Assembly (NCBI GenBank): GCA_961205875.1
Contig: OY540809.1
Location: forward strand, 24,378,267-24,442,266
Source of the DNA: Sialis fuliginosa
Lineage: Eukaryota; Arthropoda; Insecta; Megaloptera; Sialidae
DNA length: 64,000 nucleotides
Direction: 5' to 3'
Below are positions 1-12,298 of this stretch, piece after piece. Position numbers and translations under genes: made by a program. Position 1 is the first letter of the stretch, and each line of letters begins with the position of its first letter. A model generated the notes under the pieces. It did not search any database and had not been told where the DNA came from. It saw only the letters and a program-made list of their open reading frames with translations.

Positions 1-645
1 TCCATGGATTCGCCCATTTTTTCAATTTTGTTTGGGACCCTGTATCTATATCGGTAGCTACACCTCTGCTTATAAGCAACACCTAACGAACCAATAAGTA
101 AGGAAAACAAGCGCGAAAGCTTCAAATAACTAATATCAAAGCGTGCGTCTCATTTACCATTAATGGCCTAATACAGTATACATTCGTACATAAAATAGTA
201 ATGGCCGGAGTCGCGTACTATCTTAGGAGGAAGCGGGAGCCATAACCCCACTGGGCCAGTGGTACAGTCCCCTAACACCTGGAGGATTACAACCTAATTT
301 CTGGCGCAAACAAGACGCTAATGCGTACGGGCGGGTGGGGGTAAAGGGGGTGATCTCCCAGTGTCCACAGTAGATTCAATTTGGCGTGTGTAATACTGGG
401 TTTATGTAAACTATTAGCTCGTTGTGAAATTTGTTTAAATTAGGTTACTTCGTTGGAAGATTTAATGGTGGTATATCGACGGTTCTTGGATATTAGGTGA
501 AAGTCGTGAATTTTAACCGTTAACCTCATTCTATCGGCCTTAGTGGTGAGAATTAACTATCGTGAATGATTATTTCAATAATCTCCTTACTTCATAAAAG
601 GATATAGAATTTGCTGAAAAAAAAATATTTTATAAAAATATCACG
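1..645. other. Unassigned intergenic sequence with a GC-richer patch
   Basis: No open frame of useful length. Positions 180-420 are clearly richer in G and C than the surroundings and contain a short perfect palindrome at 248-262 (CCACTG, GGC, CAGTGG). No repeat family from the rest of the window recurs here. It may be unique intergenic or intronic DNA. Confidence 0.4.
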
Positions 646-653
646 ACTTAGAC

Positions 654-1515
654 CTGAGCTGGCCAACCCGCGGCCCGCAACGCTCTTATGTGCGGCCCGC
701 GGCCACATATGATCAAATCACGTTTTTATAATGTTTATTTTAAGTATCAGGTGTTTCAGAATGACTAAGGTTGGTTTTAATTTCCCATTTATTTCTTTAA
801 AATATTGTTCTATTTATAATTGATAATTTTGTTTTATAATATAATACAAAATTGGAATTCGAAATATTTTTGTGAATAAATAAAACCATTATTTATTAGT
901 ATTTTAAATACTTGATACCATACAGATATATTTTGTTGTTGATTAAATACTATTATCGAACACTTGCTTGTTTTTCCCCTCCGATTGTATGAGACAAATT
1001 GCAAACCCTGTGATGGGTCGAAATATTGAGTTTTTTTTTATTATTTATTTTATATACAAAATTGTAAATATCTCGGTTTCTATGCGAGGTAGTTGGTAAT
1101 TTTTTCCCTAAAACTCATACACTTATAGCTATATATACATATATAAAATACTATGAAAATTAGCTCTACATTTTTTATGCTACTACATTCAAGAGTTTAG
1201 TGATGGGGGGAGGGGGAGGGGTTAAGTCATTATATTATAAAATTTATTATATAAGCTATCTATTGGCTTTTTATTTATTTATGATTATTAGTTCCGGAGA
1301 TATAAATGTGACATATTTTCGTTACATTCGTCTATCCGAGGTTATTCGCTAATATTACCGAGGAAGACGTAGATCTATTTAAAAAAAAAATGATTAGAAA
1401 AAAATCAAACCGGAAAATCAAAATTTTTTTACAAAATTTCTTATTTATATGCGGCCCTCGAAAAATTTTAGGTCGTTAATGCGACCCGCGGTGAAATTTG
1501 GGTTGGCCAGGCCTG
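654..1515. mobile_element. Non-autonomous hAT transposon
   Basis: Terminal inverted repeats CTGAGCTGGCCAACCC (left) and CAGGCCTGGCCAACCC (right, read inward) are flanked by a perfect 8-bp target duplication ACTTAGAC at 646-653 and 1516-1523, the hallmark of hAT elements. Inside each end is a GC-rich block built on GCGGCCCGC. The 862-bp interior is AT-rich and non-coding, so the element would need a transposase from elsewhere. The 60-codon frame at 1449-1631 runs across its right end and is not a gene. Confidence 0.9.
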
Positions 1516-1523
1516 ACTTAGAC

Positions 1524-2439
1524 GTTTATAAAAAAAACGACCAACCTCTCTCTATCGACCGCCACGACTGTACATATACAGGTATATACAGTAAAGTCTC
1601 TTTTTACGCGGATTTTTTTATGCGGATTTGAAGTTACGCGGTACGATTTTTCATACAAATTCAAATGGGCTATCAAATGAAAGCTGGTAATTCAAGGAAT
1701 TTAAATATGAAAACGTTTCGTAATTATAAAAAATTTTGTTTCATAAATTTTCAAAAAAATCGTAAAAATATATCTCTGAAAGTAAAATTGAGAAAATTTT
1801 GAAATAATGGGAATATGTATTTAACAATGCCAAGATCATAAAAAAATAATCTGCACTGATCAAACTCACGGTTTTTCCAAAATTTTTAAATACAATTGTA
1901 GTTAAATTTAAAATTAATTACAGTAAAGTTTTATATCCAATTGTAAATACACGTATTTATGAATTTCCTTACAAAACTGAATAGTTAAAAATTCAATTTT
2001 GTTACATAAGCTTAAAAAATTAGCATTTAAAAAAAATATTTTTAACTTAACTAATGGTAAATGGTTTTTAATGAAATTTTGGGAAAATATATCCTTTATG
2101 ATTATAAATAAGTGTGTCAAAAAAATCAATATTTTATAAAAACAATTAAATACGTATTTAAAAATAAAAATTGACTCGTTGATAATCTGTAAGCAAGACA
2201 TCTGTAGAGTGACATTATTTTTTTTATATTGTAAATTTTTAATTTTCTTAGCGATGATACCAAAGAAAATTCTACAAATGTTTTAAAAACCTAATTTTGG
2301 CGTTTTTGTTTTATTTTTTTTTTTAATTTGTTATTTTTTGTTCAAAATTATTGATTTTAGCGTATAAAATATTTTTTCTATAGGTTTCAAAATATACGCA
2401 ATGTCAAATATAAAAGATGCTAATATGTCTCCACTATAA
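1524..2439. other. AT-rich sequence with a possible pogo-like end
   Basis: A stretch near 1589 reads TACAGTAAAGTCTC followed by a GCGG-containing segment, like one end of a TA-inserting element, but no matching opposite end was found. The rest is AT-rich with chance frames only. Confidence 0.3.
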
Positions 2440-2781
2440 TCTAATATATAAAATTCTCGTGTCGCGGTGTTTGTGGTTAAACTCCTCCGAAACGGCTTTC
2501 CCGATTCTCATGAAATTTTGTGTGCATATTGGGTAGGTCTGAGAATCGGACAACATCTATTTTTCATCCCCCTAAATGTTAAGGGTAATCCACCCCAAAA
2601 TTTTTTTTTTTCAATTTTAGATAAATTTTTATTTTTTTATTTTTTTATGATACAGCATTAGTAAATACATATAACCCTGAATTTTCAACCCTTTACAATC
2701 AACCCCTATTTTACCATCGCGATTTTTAATGTTTCCTACAAATAATATACATTGCAAAACAACGTTTGCCGGGTCAGCTAG
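2440..2781 (+). mobile_element. Short non-autonomous Helitron
   Basis: It begins TCTAATATATAAAATTCTCG and ends GCCGGGTCAGCTAG, and sits between an A (2439) and a T (2782), as Helitrons do. A 5' TC and a 3' CTAG are the expected termini, and the element has no TIRs and makes no target duplication. The interior (Cs and Gs around CTCCTCCGAAACGGCTT) matches the general type of short Helitron common in insects, from memory. The 64-codon frame at 2467-2661 is not a gene. Confidence 0.8.
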
Positions 2782-3726
2782 TTACTTTATAAAACGCCAA
2801 CGTTTTGTCTTAGATTCTGAATTGCTAAGATATCAGTTACCGACTTTAGACTAATTGAATCATAAAATTAAAACTTGCAATTAGAACAAAACAACTATTA
2901 TTATTATTATTTGTTTAAACGGCAGAACTCAGAATATAACATAAGCCTTTTAACATTGTAGTGGTACATAAAGATTTGCGTTGCACAGTGCTTGGGGTAA
3001 CCTATATTTTAAATTAACATATTTAACGACCAAGAACCCGTGACTTTATTACGGTAACCGTTAGATGACAGACCCTATAGCTGTTAGAAACATATGTCTT
3101 ATTGTGCCATTGTTATGTTATACAAACTACCAAATTTTACTGGGTTATGTGTTGGGAAAATTATAAAAATGAACATTCAGAAAATTATTTTTTAAATGTA
3201 CAAGAATGGCATTGAATGTTTAAACATGGGAGAAAGAAACAAAATAACAATATACATAACTAAGTTAATTGAATACACAGTTTACCTATAAATACATAAC
3301 ATATTTTTTTGTGAATTTTAAATCATTTAAATTAAATTTATTAACTTAAAAAATACAAATTATATTATACATATTCTCTTTAATATTAAATTCATAAATA
3401 TTAATTTTAATTTTATATGGAAAATACTGGTTTTGAAAATAAAATATGCGTAACGCCGATATTAATGAGAGGTATTCCATTTATGTATAGAAAATATTTA
3501 TTATAATCCTGTATTGTTATTGTTAAAGTAAATAATTAATCCATTCAAACTTTTAATTAAATCTAGAAGAGAAGCACACGTGCAATATTTGAATCCTACT
3601 CTTCGCTTCTGTTGATACTGTTAAATTAATTAAGGACTGTCATATGACTGCGGCCATAAGTTGGAAACACAAAATCTTTTGTCAAAAATAAGATAAAACC
3701 ATGTATGTTATATATGTATGTAAATA
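2782..3726. other. AT-rich intergenic sequence
   Basis: No gene, repeat end or structured element was recognised. 3290-3420 is almost pure A and T. Confidence 0.4.
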
Positions 3727-4268
3727 TAAAGTAGTGGCACCAGTCTGAATATGACCCCAGTAATGGAAAATTTTTAATTAAAAATGTACTAAATTAGAAA
3801 TATGTGTTGATATCTGATTACTACCATTTCTGAATATTAATCTATATACATTTAACTGTTTTACGACGTGATTTGATGACAATCAGCCAGTAGGTGTCAA
3901 AATGGTGGGCATTAAAACTAATTATTAGTATAATTTATTTATTAATTATTATATTATCATAGCAACTGCTTTACATTGTTTCAAATTTGGCGATTCTTTC
4001 TTTTATATCTTTTGTGTAGTAGCAAGTGTCCATCACTGCGTGCTAATTACTGGTTCTACTTTATCCATTACTGGAGAAAAAACATAAACTAAATAAAAGA
4101 CTATAATTTAAAAAAACAAACTATATTGGTTATTAAATTGATTAAATAAAGAATTACTTGTTTTATTAGTAACATGAGTTCATGAGAATTACAAAAAAAC
4201 AAGCCCATTAATCCAAAAAAAAACGAAAACTTGCTTTTATAGCGGCCATAACTGGTGCCTTTATCTTA
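3727..4268. mobile_element. GGCACCAGT-family TIR element, copy 1
   Basis: The left end TAAAGTAGTGGCACCAGT and the right end, read inward, TAAGATAAAGGCACCAGT form imperfect inverted repeats flanked by TA on both sides. Four more copies lie at 9145, 12067, 22770 and 52137. Internal landmarks shared by the copies are ATGACCCCAGTAATGG near the left, a TGGAGAAAAAACATAAAC segment, and GCGGCCATAACTGG at the right. It is non-coding and about 540 bp long. The TA duplication suggests a Tc1/mariner-like mover, but the superfamily is not certain. Confidence 0.75.
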
Positions 4269-5823
4269 TATACATTATAATAAATGCTGTTGATGAATTC
4301 TGGGTAGCACTGCGTTCTGTGTTATCTTCTTGATGAAATTTCGGTCGAATCCTATCGGCCATCTTCAGGTCTGGTCTGAACTTACATTCTATGAATTTAG
4401 CTTCACTAATGACTTTAATATAATAATAAATATATTTATATACTATTTACAAATTATTTTTTAAATTTTATCAGCTCTAAATCATTTAAAATATGCTTGA
4501 GATGTGTCACTTAAGTATGAAAATTTATTCTTAGTTAAAAATAAAATGTATTTAATTTTGATATTATCTATATAGATTTTGAAGAAAAATACATTCAGCA
4601 AAAATAAATCTTTTTACAATGAAAATATCAACTTTATTATTTTAGTTTAGTACTGTATTTTAAATGTATAGAGTTTAGACTCTAGAGAATTCAGATTTGT
4701 TGATGACTTAATTAACTTCACACAGATGACAGTTTCTATTTAGTTTCAGTGTTGAAAGCTCAATGTGAAAAGTAAATTTTAAGAAAGTACTTTTAAATCA
4801 ACATATTTCAATATAGTTTATTTTTGTGAAATAAGATATGTATCAATATAGGGCTTTTTCAGTTACTATTTTTCCTTATACTATGTATATATTTCTTATG
4901 TCGTATTAAAAAATGTAAAGGGTTCGTTGTTATTTTGTAAAAACACGATATCACTATTTTGTCTTTACATAATGCACGATTTTTTCTAATCTATTGACTT
5001 CACTATAACATTAGACAAAACTTGTACTGATATCAAAAAATCAATATTTAAAGTCTAAGGAAATGTAAGTTATATTTGAAATTACTTATTTGCCGAAACT
5101 AAATACCCAATATCGTGTTTATCTGCGCAGTTTTTTTTTCCTCTCCTTTCTTTCATTGTATTACATTTTAAGTATTGTGTAAATAAATCTAACGTATCAA
5201 AGGTACTTCGATCAAAATAACTTGAAAGCACATATACGTTTGTAAACATGTTTTTTTTTTATCTATTATATATTTCGTTGTAAAACGCGACAAAGAACTT
5301 TAGCATTATATATATTGGTACATTTCACTTTGAAGATAAAGTATATATATTATATTTTAATATGATTTTCGGTTTTATTTTACCATCTATATTTATGTTA
5401 GATATATAAATAAATTGAAATTTTATTAAGATATATAAGTAAAATATTCTTAACCAACATAAGAAATTCTTAGAATTTTCAAAGAACACAAATTAGAAAA
5501 TAATATAAAATGAAAAATACATTGTTTATTTTACAATTTTTTAAGTTAATCTCACAGTCTTGCAAATTTTGTTACTTCAGCTTTTAAACAACACATATAT
5601 ATATGAATGTTTATTTATTTTATGCAAAATCATGTACGTAAATGTTTATTCCTATTCAACAATAAAATCTGATTAATTTCTAACACTGTACAATAACATC
5701 TAGAGAGTACTTAATTAAAATTTACGAGTAATACGATAGAAGAGGCTTTACTATGTAGTATGATTAGAACAGTGTCTCTTAAACATTTACTCAAAACACA
5801 GTTCAAACTATGATAACTATCTG
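4269..5823. other. AT-rich intergenic sequence
   Basis: 4315-4385 is slightly GC-richer (ATTTCGGTCGAATCC then GGCCATCTTCAGG) and may be a remnant of a dispersed repeat. Nothing else is recognisable. Confidence 0.35.
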
Positions 5824-6095
5824 TATACTAATATTATAAATGCGAATGTGTCTCTGTCTATCTGTTTGTTACCTTTTAACGGCGAAAACGCTAACCGATC
5901 TTGATAAAATTTGGCAGAGAAATAGCTGACATCCTGAGGAAGGACATAGGCTATGTTGTATCGCGAAAATTGATTAGATTAAAAAATAGGTGTGTGTATT
6001 TTTGTACGTGCGATAAGCCATATTTTTTGTGTAGACATCTAGCGTGCAAATACGAAACTAAAAACTTCTTTTATCGACTCTCATAACAGACATCA
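5824..6095 (+). mobile_element. Helitron-like repeat, 5' portion
   Basis: Starts with ATACTAATATTATAAATGCG and runs through the family core (TGTCTCTGTC, then CCGATCTTGATAAAATTTGG, then CCTGAGGAAGGACATAGG). The same family recurs at 16388, 17860, 22082, 30086, 32201, 43294, 44137 and 50205. Complete copies start TCCATACT and end CAGCTAG before T, which fits Helitron rules, but I have not seen an autonomous partner. The frame at 5901-6086 is a shadow. Confidence 0.7.
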
Positions 6096-6110
6096 GCATT
6101 ATCACGCGGA

Positions 6111-6213
6111 TTTTTTGTTTATAATTACATAATTTAATTATTAATGGTAATTTACATAATTTTAAAAGTACAACAGGTGCTCAAAGCGTAGTTATGTAAT
6201 TATAAACAAAAAA
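6111..6213. repeat. Short inverted repeat
   Basis: Arms at 6111-6132 and 6192-6213 read TTTTTTGTTTATAATTACAT and its complement with a spacer of about 60 bases. It could be a tiny MITE or a chance foldback in AT-rich DNA. Confidence 0.55.
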
Positions 6214-7917
6214 AATTCTATAACTGTTTCATTTAATAGGGTAGGTAGCAATAAAGTCACTTTGGGGATTAATTTAGATAAATTTATAACTGGAGAACTG
6301 TAAGACTCAGTTAAAATACCACATATTGTAGGTACTTTTGGAGAAAAATGTCATTTTCACAAAAATTTTCAAAAAACAAAAATATATTTTATGACTTTGA
6401 TGAGCAATAACTCTGAACTGGAAACACAGCTAGCAATAACGCTAATACTGAAAAATATTAGTTAATTACCTATGAAACTGACTCATTGTGGTTGCTCTAG
6501 TTACGTTACTTTAGAAGTTATGAGATAATATAATCTTTGTTTGTAAGTACTATTTAGCAGAAATTTTTTTAACACCCTACAGCTCAGAAGGTATTGAAGA
6601 TAGACCCCCCCCCCGCTTTCCGCACATTTTTTTACTCACAATGAATCAAGGAATCAGCTCCTAAAATATCTGTATTCCAAACCAGACCATTCTTTATATA
6701 GGATTATACAGAAGCGAATAAAATGTTGAGAATATAAATTATAGACAATAATATTTCTACTTTTACTTTTACATAGGTACATCTTCAAAAATAATATAAA
6801 AAATTGATTACTAAAAAATTTATGAAAAAAAATAAAGCAAACTTTTTTTGCCGTTTTGATTGTAGACTTGCATATTATGATTGTTATCATGATTTTCATT
6901 GATTCGAAAATGTACATTTATTATTTTTCAGTTTTGTATTGATTTATTCATTTTTATTACATTTTAAATAACCTAACCTAACCTGCGGTTTTCAGTTGAG
7001 AAGTACTGGTTTAACAGGTGCGCTCTATGAGACAATGCTCATTGTAATTTCATCTACAATTGTATAATGAGTATAAATATATAGAGCATTGGCTTTGAGA
7101 TCACTCCACTACATACATAGCTGTCTAAACAAAGGTTATATGCAAATTAATGGGATATATGCATATGGCTCATATTATTATAGATCGTGTATTTAGAATG
7201 GCACAAACCTGCTAAATGTATTTTTAAGACGTAGATTATATGTATTACATATAGGTAAGAAATTATCAAATTTTATTGAAGTGTTGCACCAACCTGTATA
7301 CAATAAGAAACATTGACTTGAACAAAAAATCCTTGTTTTATATATCGGATAAAAAAATATGGAATATTGCTTATATTTTCTAAAATATTCATTATTTAAA
7401 AAATTTTTTTTAGTAAAAATTTTTCGCTATGTATGTAATGCTAATCTTAAAAAAAATAGTGCTATCAGTTACGTTACTATAGCATACAACTCTATTTTTT
7501 TAAATGACATCATATTTTTTTTATGAAAAGATCTTAATTTTTTGCATACAAACCTGTAAAATTTTAATGGCATTACAAACGAAAAATTAAATTTTCTCTG
7601 ATCACATTAACTGCAACTTAACCAAGTAAGCCTTGAAAAATGATTATAACTTGTAAAACATCACATAAAATCTAACGTCCAAATTAATCAATTAAGTCGT
7701 TAGATTTTTTGATGTATTGTAAAGTGTTAATAAAATTGATTTTTATGCGTTGATTTGACTTTTAAGAAATAATTTCAATTTCTACAATATTGCCAATGCA
7801 GACGTAACAAACTACAACACAATCATAATATTATCTATTAATTGGTACGTTACACTAATCGCGCGAGAGTCGACTCGTGTTTGATCCATTTTTACTTTCT
7901 TATAAGTACCTAGTACC
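6214..7917. other. AT-rich sequence with a CCTAA run
   Basis: 6968-6984 holds three tandem CCTAA pentamers, the complement of the insect telomere unit TTAGG. A run of 11 Cs lies near 6606. No gene or element ends were recognised. Confidence 0.4.
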
Positions 7918-8108
7918 TATGTATACATATAGTATAAGTAAGTATTAAGCCGATTTTTTCGAAATCCGAGTTTTGATTTTTGATGAAATTATCCATGTTG
8001 ACCCTCCCTGAATTGATTCTGACTATTTTCGTTATGATGTCTGTGTGTCTGTCTGTAAGTTTTGTAACTCAAACACGACAAATCGTAGAAGGGCGAAATT
8101 TTAAGAGA
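7918..8108 (+). repeat. Dispersed repeat R1, copy 1
   Basis: Reads ATACATATAGTATAAGTAAG, then a conserved block with AATTATCCATGTTGACC, a TGTCTG microsatellite-like stretch and ACGACAAATCGTAGAAGGG. The same order of blocks is seen at 19145 (plus), 23865 (minus) and 51835 (plus). It is non-coding and its class is unknown. The right boundary here meets a separate TIR element at 8109. Confidence 0.7.
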
Positions 8109-8557
8109 AGAAATATCTGACATGAGTGTCATTTCTTATACGTATTACAGAGATTGAACAGTGTTTGTATTTGCCATAAATATCATGGGACTTTCTTATA
8201 CGTAATACTGAGTGATTCTAATTAATTATTTATAAAAATTCTTTCTGGCTAAATCATAAATGTTGGAAAAAAATGTATGGAGAATAAATTATAGATAACA
8301 TACTCGACGTTTTTTATCTAAAACATGTTTTTCTTATTTCAGAATAGTTCGAAAATTCAAAAATTGACAAGAGTAAAAAAAATTCATTTAATAAGTGTTG
8401 TAGAGAATATTATTACGTATAATTTATGTCCCATTCATTTTATTCTATATTTTATTAGTTTGTCAGTAATATGTTTTAATAAAATAAAAATCACGTGCAC
8501 CGTTCACTGTCAGTATTACGTATAAGAAAGTCCCGTTGTTCCCATGGCAGATATTTC
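8109..8557. mobile_element. AAATATCTGCC-ended TIR element, copy 1
   Basis: The left end AGAAATATCTGACATGAGTG and the right end, read inward, AGAAATATCTGCCATGGGAA form long inverted repeats that go on to TTCTTATACGTAATACTGA. A second copy is at 19813-20234. The interior is non-coding. No clear target duplication was seen, so the superfamily is open. The frame at 8325-8525 is a shadow. Confidence 0.75.
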
Positions 8558-9144
8558 TATTAATTATTGTAATATTGAAGCTACTGTATACTGTTATCGT
8601 TTGGCTTCTCCACAGTTAATTAATTAATACAAACAAAAAAAAAAACCCTAGACAAATATTTAAGAGTAAACGGATGAATATCTTATACAAAAATCACGTG
8701 AATATGTAAGCTTATGACTCTACCTTCTATTTTATTCCATGAGATTTTTATAGCTTAAAATTTTAAATAGTAGAACTCGTAGTCAAACTACGGCCATAAA
8801 CAGTCTGGCTGCAGATAGTTTAAATATTCAGAACCTAATTCATGGACTTAACTCTGTACGGACAATTCTAAAACTGTTAAAATATATGTGCATATTATTT
8901 TTTTCTATATGTCATTTTAAAATGAAGAAATCGCTATCTATTGTATGAATTCATTAATTTACAATCTAGGTACATAACTGATATCTTAGAACTAACAACA
9001 TTAGAATCTATAATATATTTACATAATATCATCCATACACCACAAAATAAAAATAAAAACTTGAAATATTTCAATATTAAATCATCAGAACACATTTTTT
9101 TGGAGGAGGTCAAATTTAAGTGTTCAGTATTTACAATACCTACA
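8558..9144. other. AT-rich intergenic sequence
   Basis: No recognisable gene or repeat. The 71-codon frame at 8941-9156 has no family resemblance I can name and is treated as chance. Confidence 0.35.
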
Positions 9145-9381
9145 TATGGTACTTGAACCTGTCTTGGATAATTTACTTATCATTCTTATCATTTAGTAAT
9201 CATTAGCAAGTGTCCATCACTGGGTGCCTATAACTGGAGAAAAAACATAAACAAAATAAAAAGCTATAATTAAATTTGCGGACTTCTGTAATTAAATTGA
9301 TTTAATAAAGAGGTACTTGTTTTATTAGTAATATGAGTTTATGTAAATTACAAAAAAGACGCCAATAAATCCCAATTAGAG

Positions 9382-10160
9382 ACTATTCATAAATTACGTC
9401 CTATAAATTACATGGTATTTTTACCCCCTCACCTCGACCTTGTCACAGGTTGTCACATTTGTGTGACCCCGCCCCTGTTGTGACGTCACACAAACGAAAC
9501 AATGGGTGCGTTTAGTGAACGTCAGCGGCTGAGATGCTGACCAAATCGGTTTCGCTAAACGGGCCGCTGCGCAAACGCTGACTTCCAACTGTTGAGTAAA
9601 CAGGTCAGCGCAAAAAATTAACACTGCGTCGGTCAGCTATTAGCTGGCTCTGACTTGTTCATATTTAGACGTCAAAACTTTTTGGTTGGGAAAATTTTTT
9701 TTGCGTTTTCTGAATCGTTCTTGTCGAAAAAAATGAACAAACCAATTTTTTTAAAGATTTCGTTATTATAAACAACAGGCCATTCGTAGAAACGTTAATG
9801 ATAATATTTATGTTTTTTGTAATACTATGGCTATAAGCTCACGGTTTAGAGAATTTGAAGCAGTTGACTGTCAGCATACTCAGCATAATTGACTGCTGAC
9901 TTTCAACCGCTGAGCTCGCTATACGCACCCAATAATTAGGTAATCAAAATCAACAGAAAAAAACAAAAGAAATTTAGTTTGTTTTTTCACTGCTGTTCGT
10001 ACTATTTTTATTTATATGAAACAGGTCTCGTTTTACTCACAAAATATTAATTTTTTCTCACATTTTTGCTCTTGTAATTCATATAAAATTCATTTTGATA
10101 TTTTAAATGTAACGTCACGAAGTTTGTGACTCCTTCCCCCCCTTGTCACACCACGTTGCA
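9382..10160. mobile_element. Middle element of the nest, rich in TGACGT
   Basis: Begins ACTATTCATAAATTACGTCC and contains TTGTGACGTCACACAAACG near the left and TAACGTCACGAAG plus TTCCCCCCCTTGTCACACC near the right. The two ends mirror each other in motif content (GTGAC/GTCAC and runs of C) rather than base for base. It interrupts the GGCACCAGT element and is interrupted by the GGGTGCGT element. Confidence 0.55.
9504..9930. mobile_element. GGGTGCGT-ended TIR element, innermost of the nest
   Basis: The left end GGGTGCGTTTAGTGAACGTC and the right end, read inward, GGGTGCGTATAGCGAGCTCA are flanked by a 3-bp duplication AAT (9501-9503 and 9931-9933). Both ends carry repeated CAGCGGNTGA and CTGAC motifs. 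A 3-bp duplication would suit PIF/Harbinger, but AAT is not the usual TWA, so the class is uncertain. The frame at 9421-9624 is a shadow. Confidence 0.7.
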
Positions 10161-10188
10161 CTTAAAGTAGCCAAGACTGGTGTCATAT

Positions 10189-10940
10189 ACAATAATATAC
10201 ATATTTCAGTATACATTTGTTCATTTTGCAGTCCATTGATAAAGTTTCATACCACATGAATATTTGTGTCTATTCACGCTTGATCAATGTTATTATATAT
10301 CGTAATTAGTGACGTATCTATCTGAAAGTCTGAATACATACATTCGTATCAAATAGACACATATGTGTAGATATATGTATATGTATGCATGAAATTGATT
10401 GAAACCAATATAATAAACGGCCACAAACACTCATCATTTAAGTTAACTCATTAAGGTGTGGAACGATAAGTCAGTAATCTGCAAATATCTACATTTCACG
10501 AATACACATATATCTTGTATATGTGTGTGTATGTGGGGTTGTATACAGCGGTACCGAAAAGTTTTATAATACGTAATATTGGTTTTAAAAAATCTTTTGA
10601 TAGAAATAATTTCAAAAATCTAGATTAGTTTTTAATGTCAAGAGGGTAGTTTAAATAATTTATTTTCTGTTTATTTTTTATTTTGACGTAAATAAGGTCT
10701 AGTATTTTAGGCCAGAGATAATAATGAGTGGGTATTTCAGAAACTTGATGTAACGCGCAGAGATCAGTCTTGTGCGCTAGCGTAAATTTAAAATCAGTAT
10801 ATCTCGACACTCAGAGCAACTACCAAGCGGATTTTGATCTCAAATGATAGATCTCGATTAAATCTACGAGGTACAAGTAAAAATCAAAATATTTAACCAG
10901 TTTTAATGAGTGATAAATTTAATATTATAAAAAAACAACA
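10189..10940. other. AT-rich sequence with a possible transposon end
   Basis: Near 10545 the string CAGCGGTACCGAAAAGT resembles a string near 21440 on the other strand (CAGAGGTACCGAAAAGT), so both may be ends of one family. No partner ends were found. The frame at 10625-10810 is not convincing. Confidence 0.35.
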
Positions 10941-11145
10941 ACAAACAATTAAATTTTGTATGTCCACGATTGCCCTTGTAAATATTAATAAATTGAATTG
11001 AAAAAAACAGTATATTAGCATGTATTTTCTATGATCTAACGTTTTTAATTTTTTGATTAAAGTTTTTTAAATTGAATAAAAAAATAAAAAGTAAATTTCG
11101 TATTTCCACGATTGTGCTTGTAAATATTAATTAATTAATTCCTTT
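10941..11145. repeat. Imperfect direct duplication
   Basis: A block with TCCACGATTG, CTTGTAAATATTAAT and adjoining AT-rich bases occurs at about 10945-10995 and again at about 11090-11140, spaced about 145 bases. It looks like an old tandem duplication. Confidence 0.6.
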
Positions 11146-11182
11146 TATGTTTGTACAAATCATAAGAACTATATTGTACAAT

Positions 11183-11301
11183 ACTATACTCTATATCATT
11201 TAAGAATGCAGTGGATGTCGTGGTTTTTGACAGTAAAATGCACAATTCTTACCGTCAAAACCCCAGCAACCACTGCATTCTTAAATGAAATAGAGTATAG
11301 T
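11183..11301. mobile_element. 119-bp hairpin, probable micro-MITE
   Basis: Arms of about 50 bases (ACTATACTCTATATCATTTA at the left, its near complement at the right) surround a very small loop around TGCACAATTC. The stem includes AAGAATGCAGTGG. This is most likely a tiny MITE. The length and near-perfect stem would also suit a small-RNA precursor. Confidence 0.7.
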
Positions 11302-12066
11302 TATATATTTATTTATTTAGACTAAATTTACGGAAACATTTTTGTCTATTTTACAAAAAGACAAACATTTCTATGTAACAAAAAAAAATATAGATGTAAA
11401 AATCCATGAGTCTGAGTTTTATTTAACCCCACTCCACATGTTCACGTCAATCCCTCGACTGTGCATCCCGACACAGTCACGTCCATTTTTTATTTATCTC
11501 GGCAGTGGAATCGTGAAAAATCTGACGTCAGTGGGAACGTTGAGTTAAATTAACCCGTTATACATTAATATACAACATAAAAATTACGAAAACGTAATAT
11601 TATCATAATCACAACATTATTGACAAAATATGTATGTCTGCATGATTTAAACAAACGTAGCGGATTCAATTCAATATCTTTCGGATCTGATAAAAAATTT
11701 TTTAAAAGTTTAACGGGAACGTTAGGTCAGATTGACCCATCAACAACTTTGAGGAGGAATTACACACCACGTTTCTGTAATAAACTCAAACTAATGAATA
11801 TCAGCTGTTCGACATGATTCAGTTTGAAGGTAGATTGACGTAAATAACTTATTTCGTTTTGTTAATAGATTTCGTTGGGTCAAATCGACCACACATTTCC
11901 ATTTCCAGGTTATTATATGGAATATTTATAAAATTAAGGAGTATTTTGATCTTGTAGGGAAAAGCCATAAGTAAATTGTTTTCTATGTTTAACTAATTTA
12001 TTTTAGTCTACAGATTTCAAGAAATTAATTGACATAGTTACCATAAAAATTCCATTTAAATTAATA
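11302..12066. other. Intergenic sequence with GTCAAATCGACC-type motifs
   Basis: 11400-11550 and 11690-11900 are somewhat GC-richer and hold TTAACCC, TTAACGGG and GGGTCAAATCGACC strings of the sort seen at ends of TTAA-inserting elements. No paired ends could be defined. The frames at 11342 and 11620 do not look like genes. Confidence 0.35.
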
Positions 12067-12298
12067 TAAAGTATTGACACCAGTCTTGGATATGACCTCA
12101 GTAATGGCTATTTTTTATTAAATGTACTAAATTAAAAACAAACAATATTTGTGGACTTTGGTAATTAAATTGATTAAATAAAGAGTTACTTATTTTATTA
12201 GTAACATGAGTTCATGAGAATTACAAAAAAGAAGCCTGTCAATCACAAAAACAGTAAACCTTGCTCTTATAGCGGCTATAACTGGTGCCAGTACCTTA
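12067..12298. mobile_element. GGCACCAGT-family element, copy 3, internally deleted
   Basis: Both ends are present (TAAAGTATTGACACCAGTC and, read inward, TAAGGTACTGGCACCAGT) with TA on each side, but only 232 bases long. Compared with copies 1, 4 and 5 about 300 internal bases are missing, between the AAATGTACTAAATTA block and the GTGGACTTTGG block. Confidence 0.75.

Larger units (their letters stand above)
9145..10188. mobile_element. GGCACCAGT-family element, copy 2, split by nested insertions
   Basis: The left part (9145-9381) matches the family from the terminal GTCTTGGATA block through the AGAGGTACTTGTTTTATTAG segment. The right part (10161-10188) ends CCAAGACTGGTGTCATATA, matching the family's right end. 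The 780 bases between them are a second element (9382-10160), which itself holds a third (9504-9930). Confidence 0.65.
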
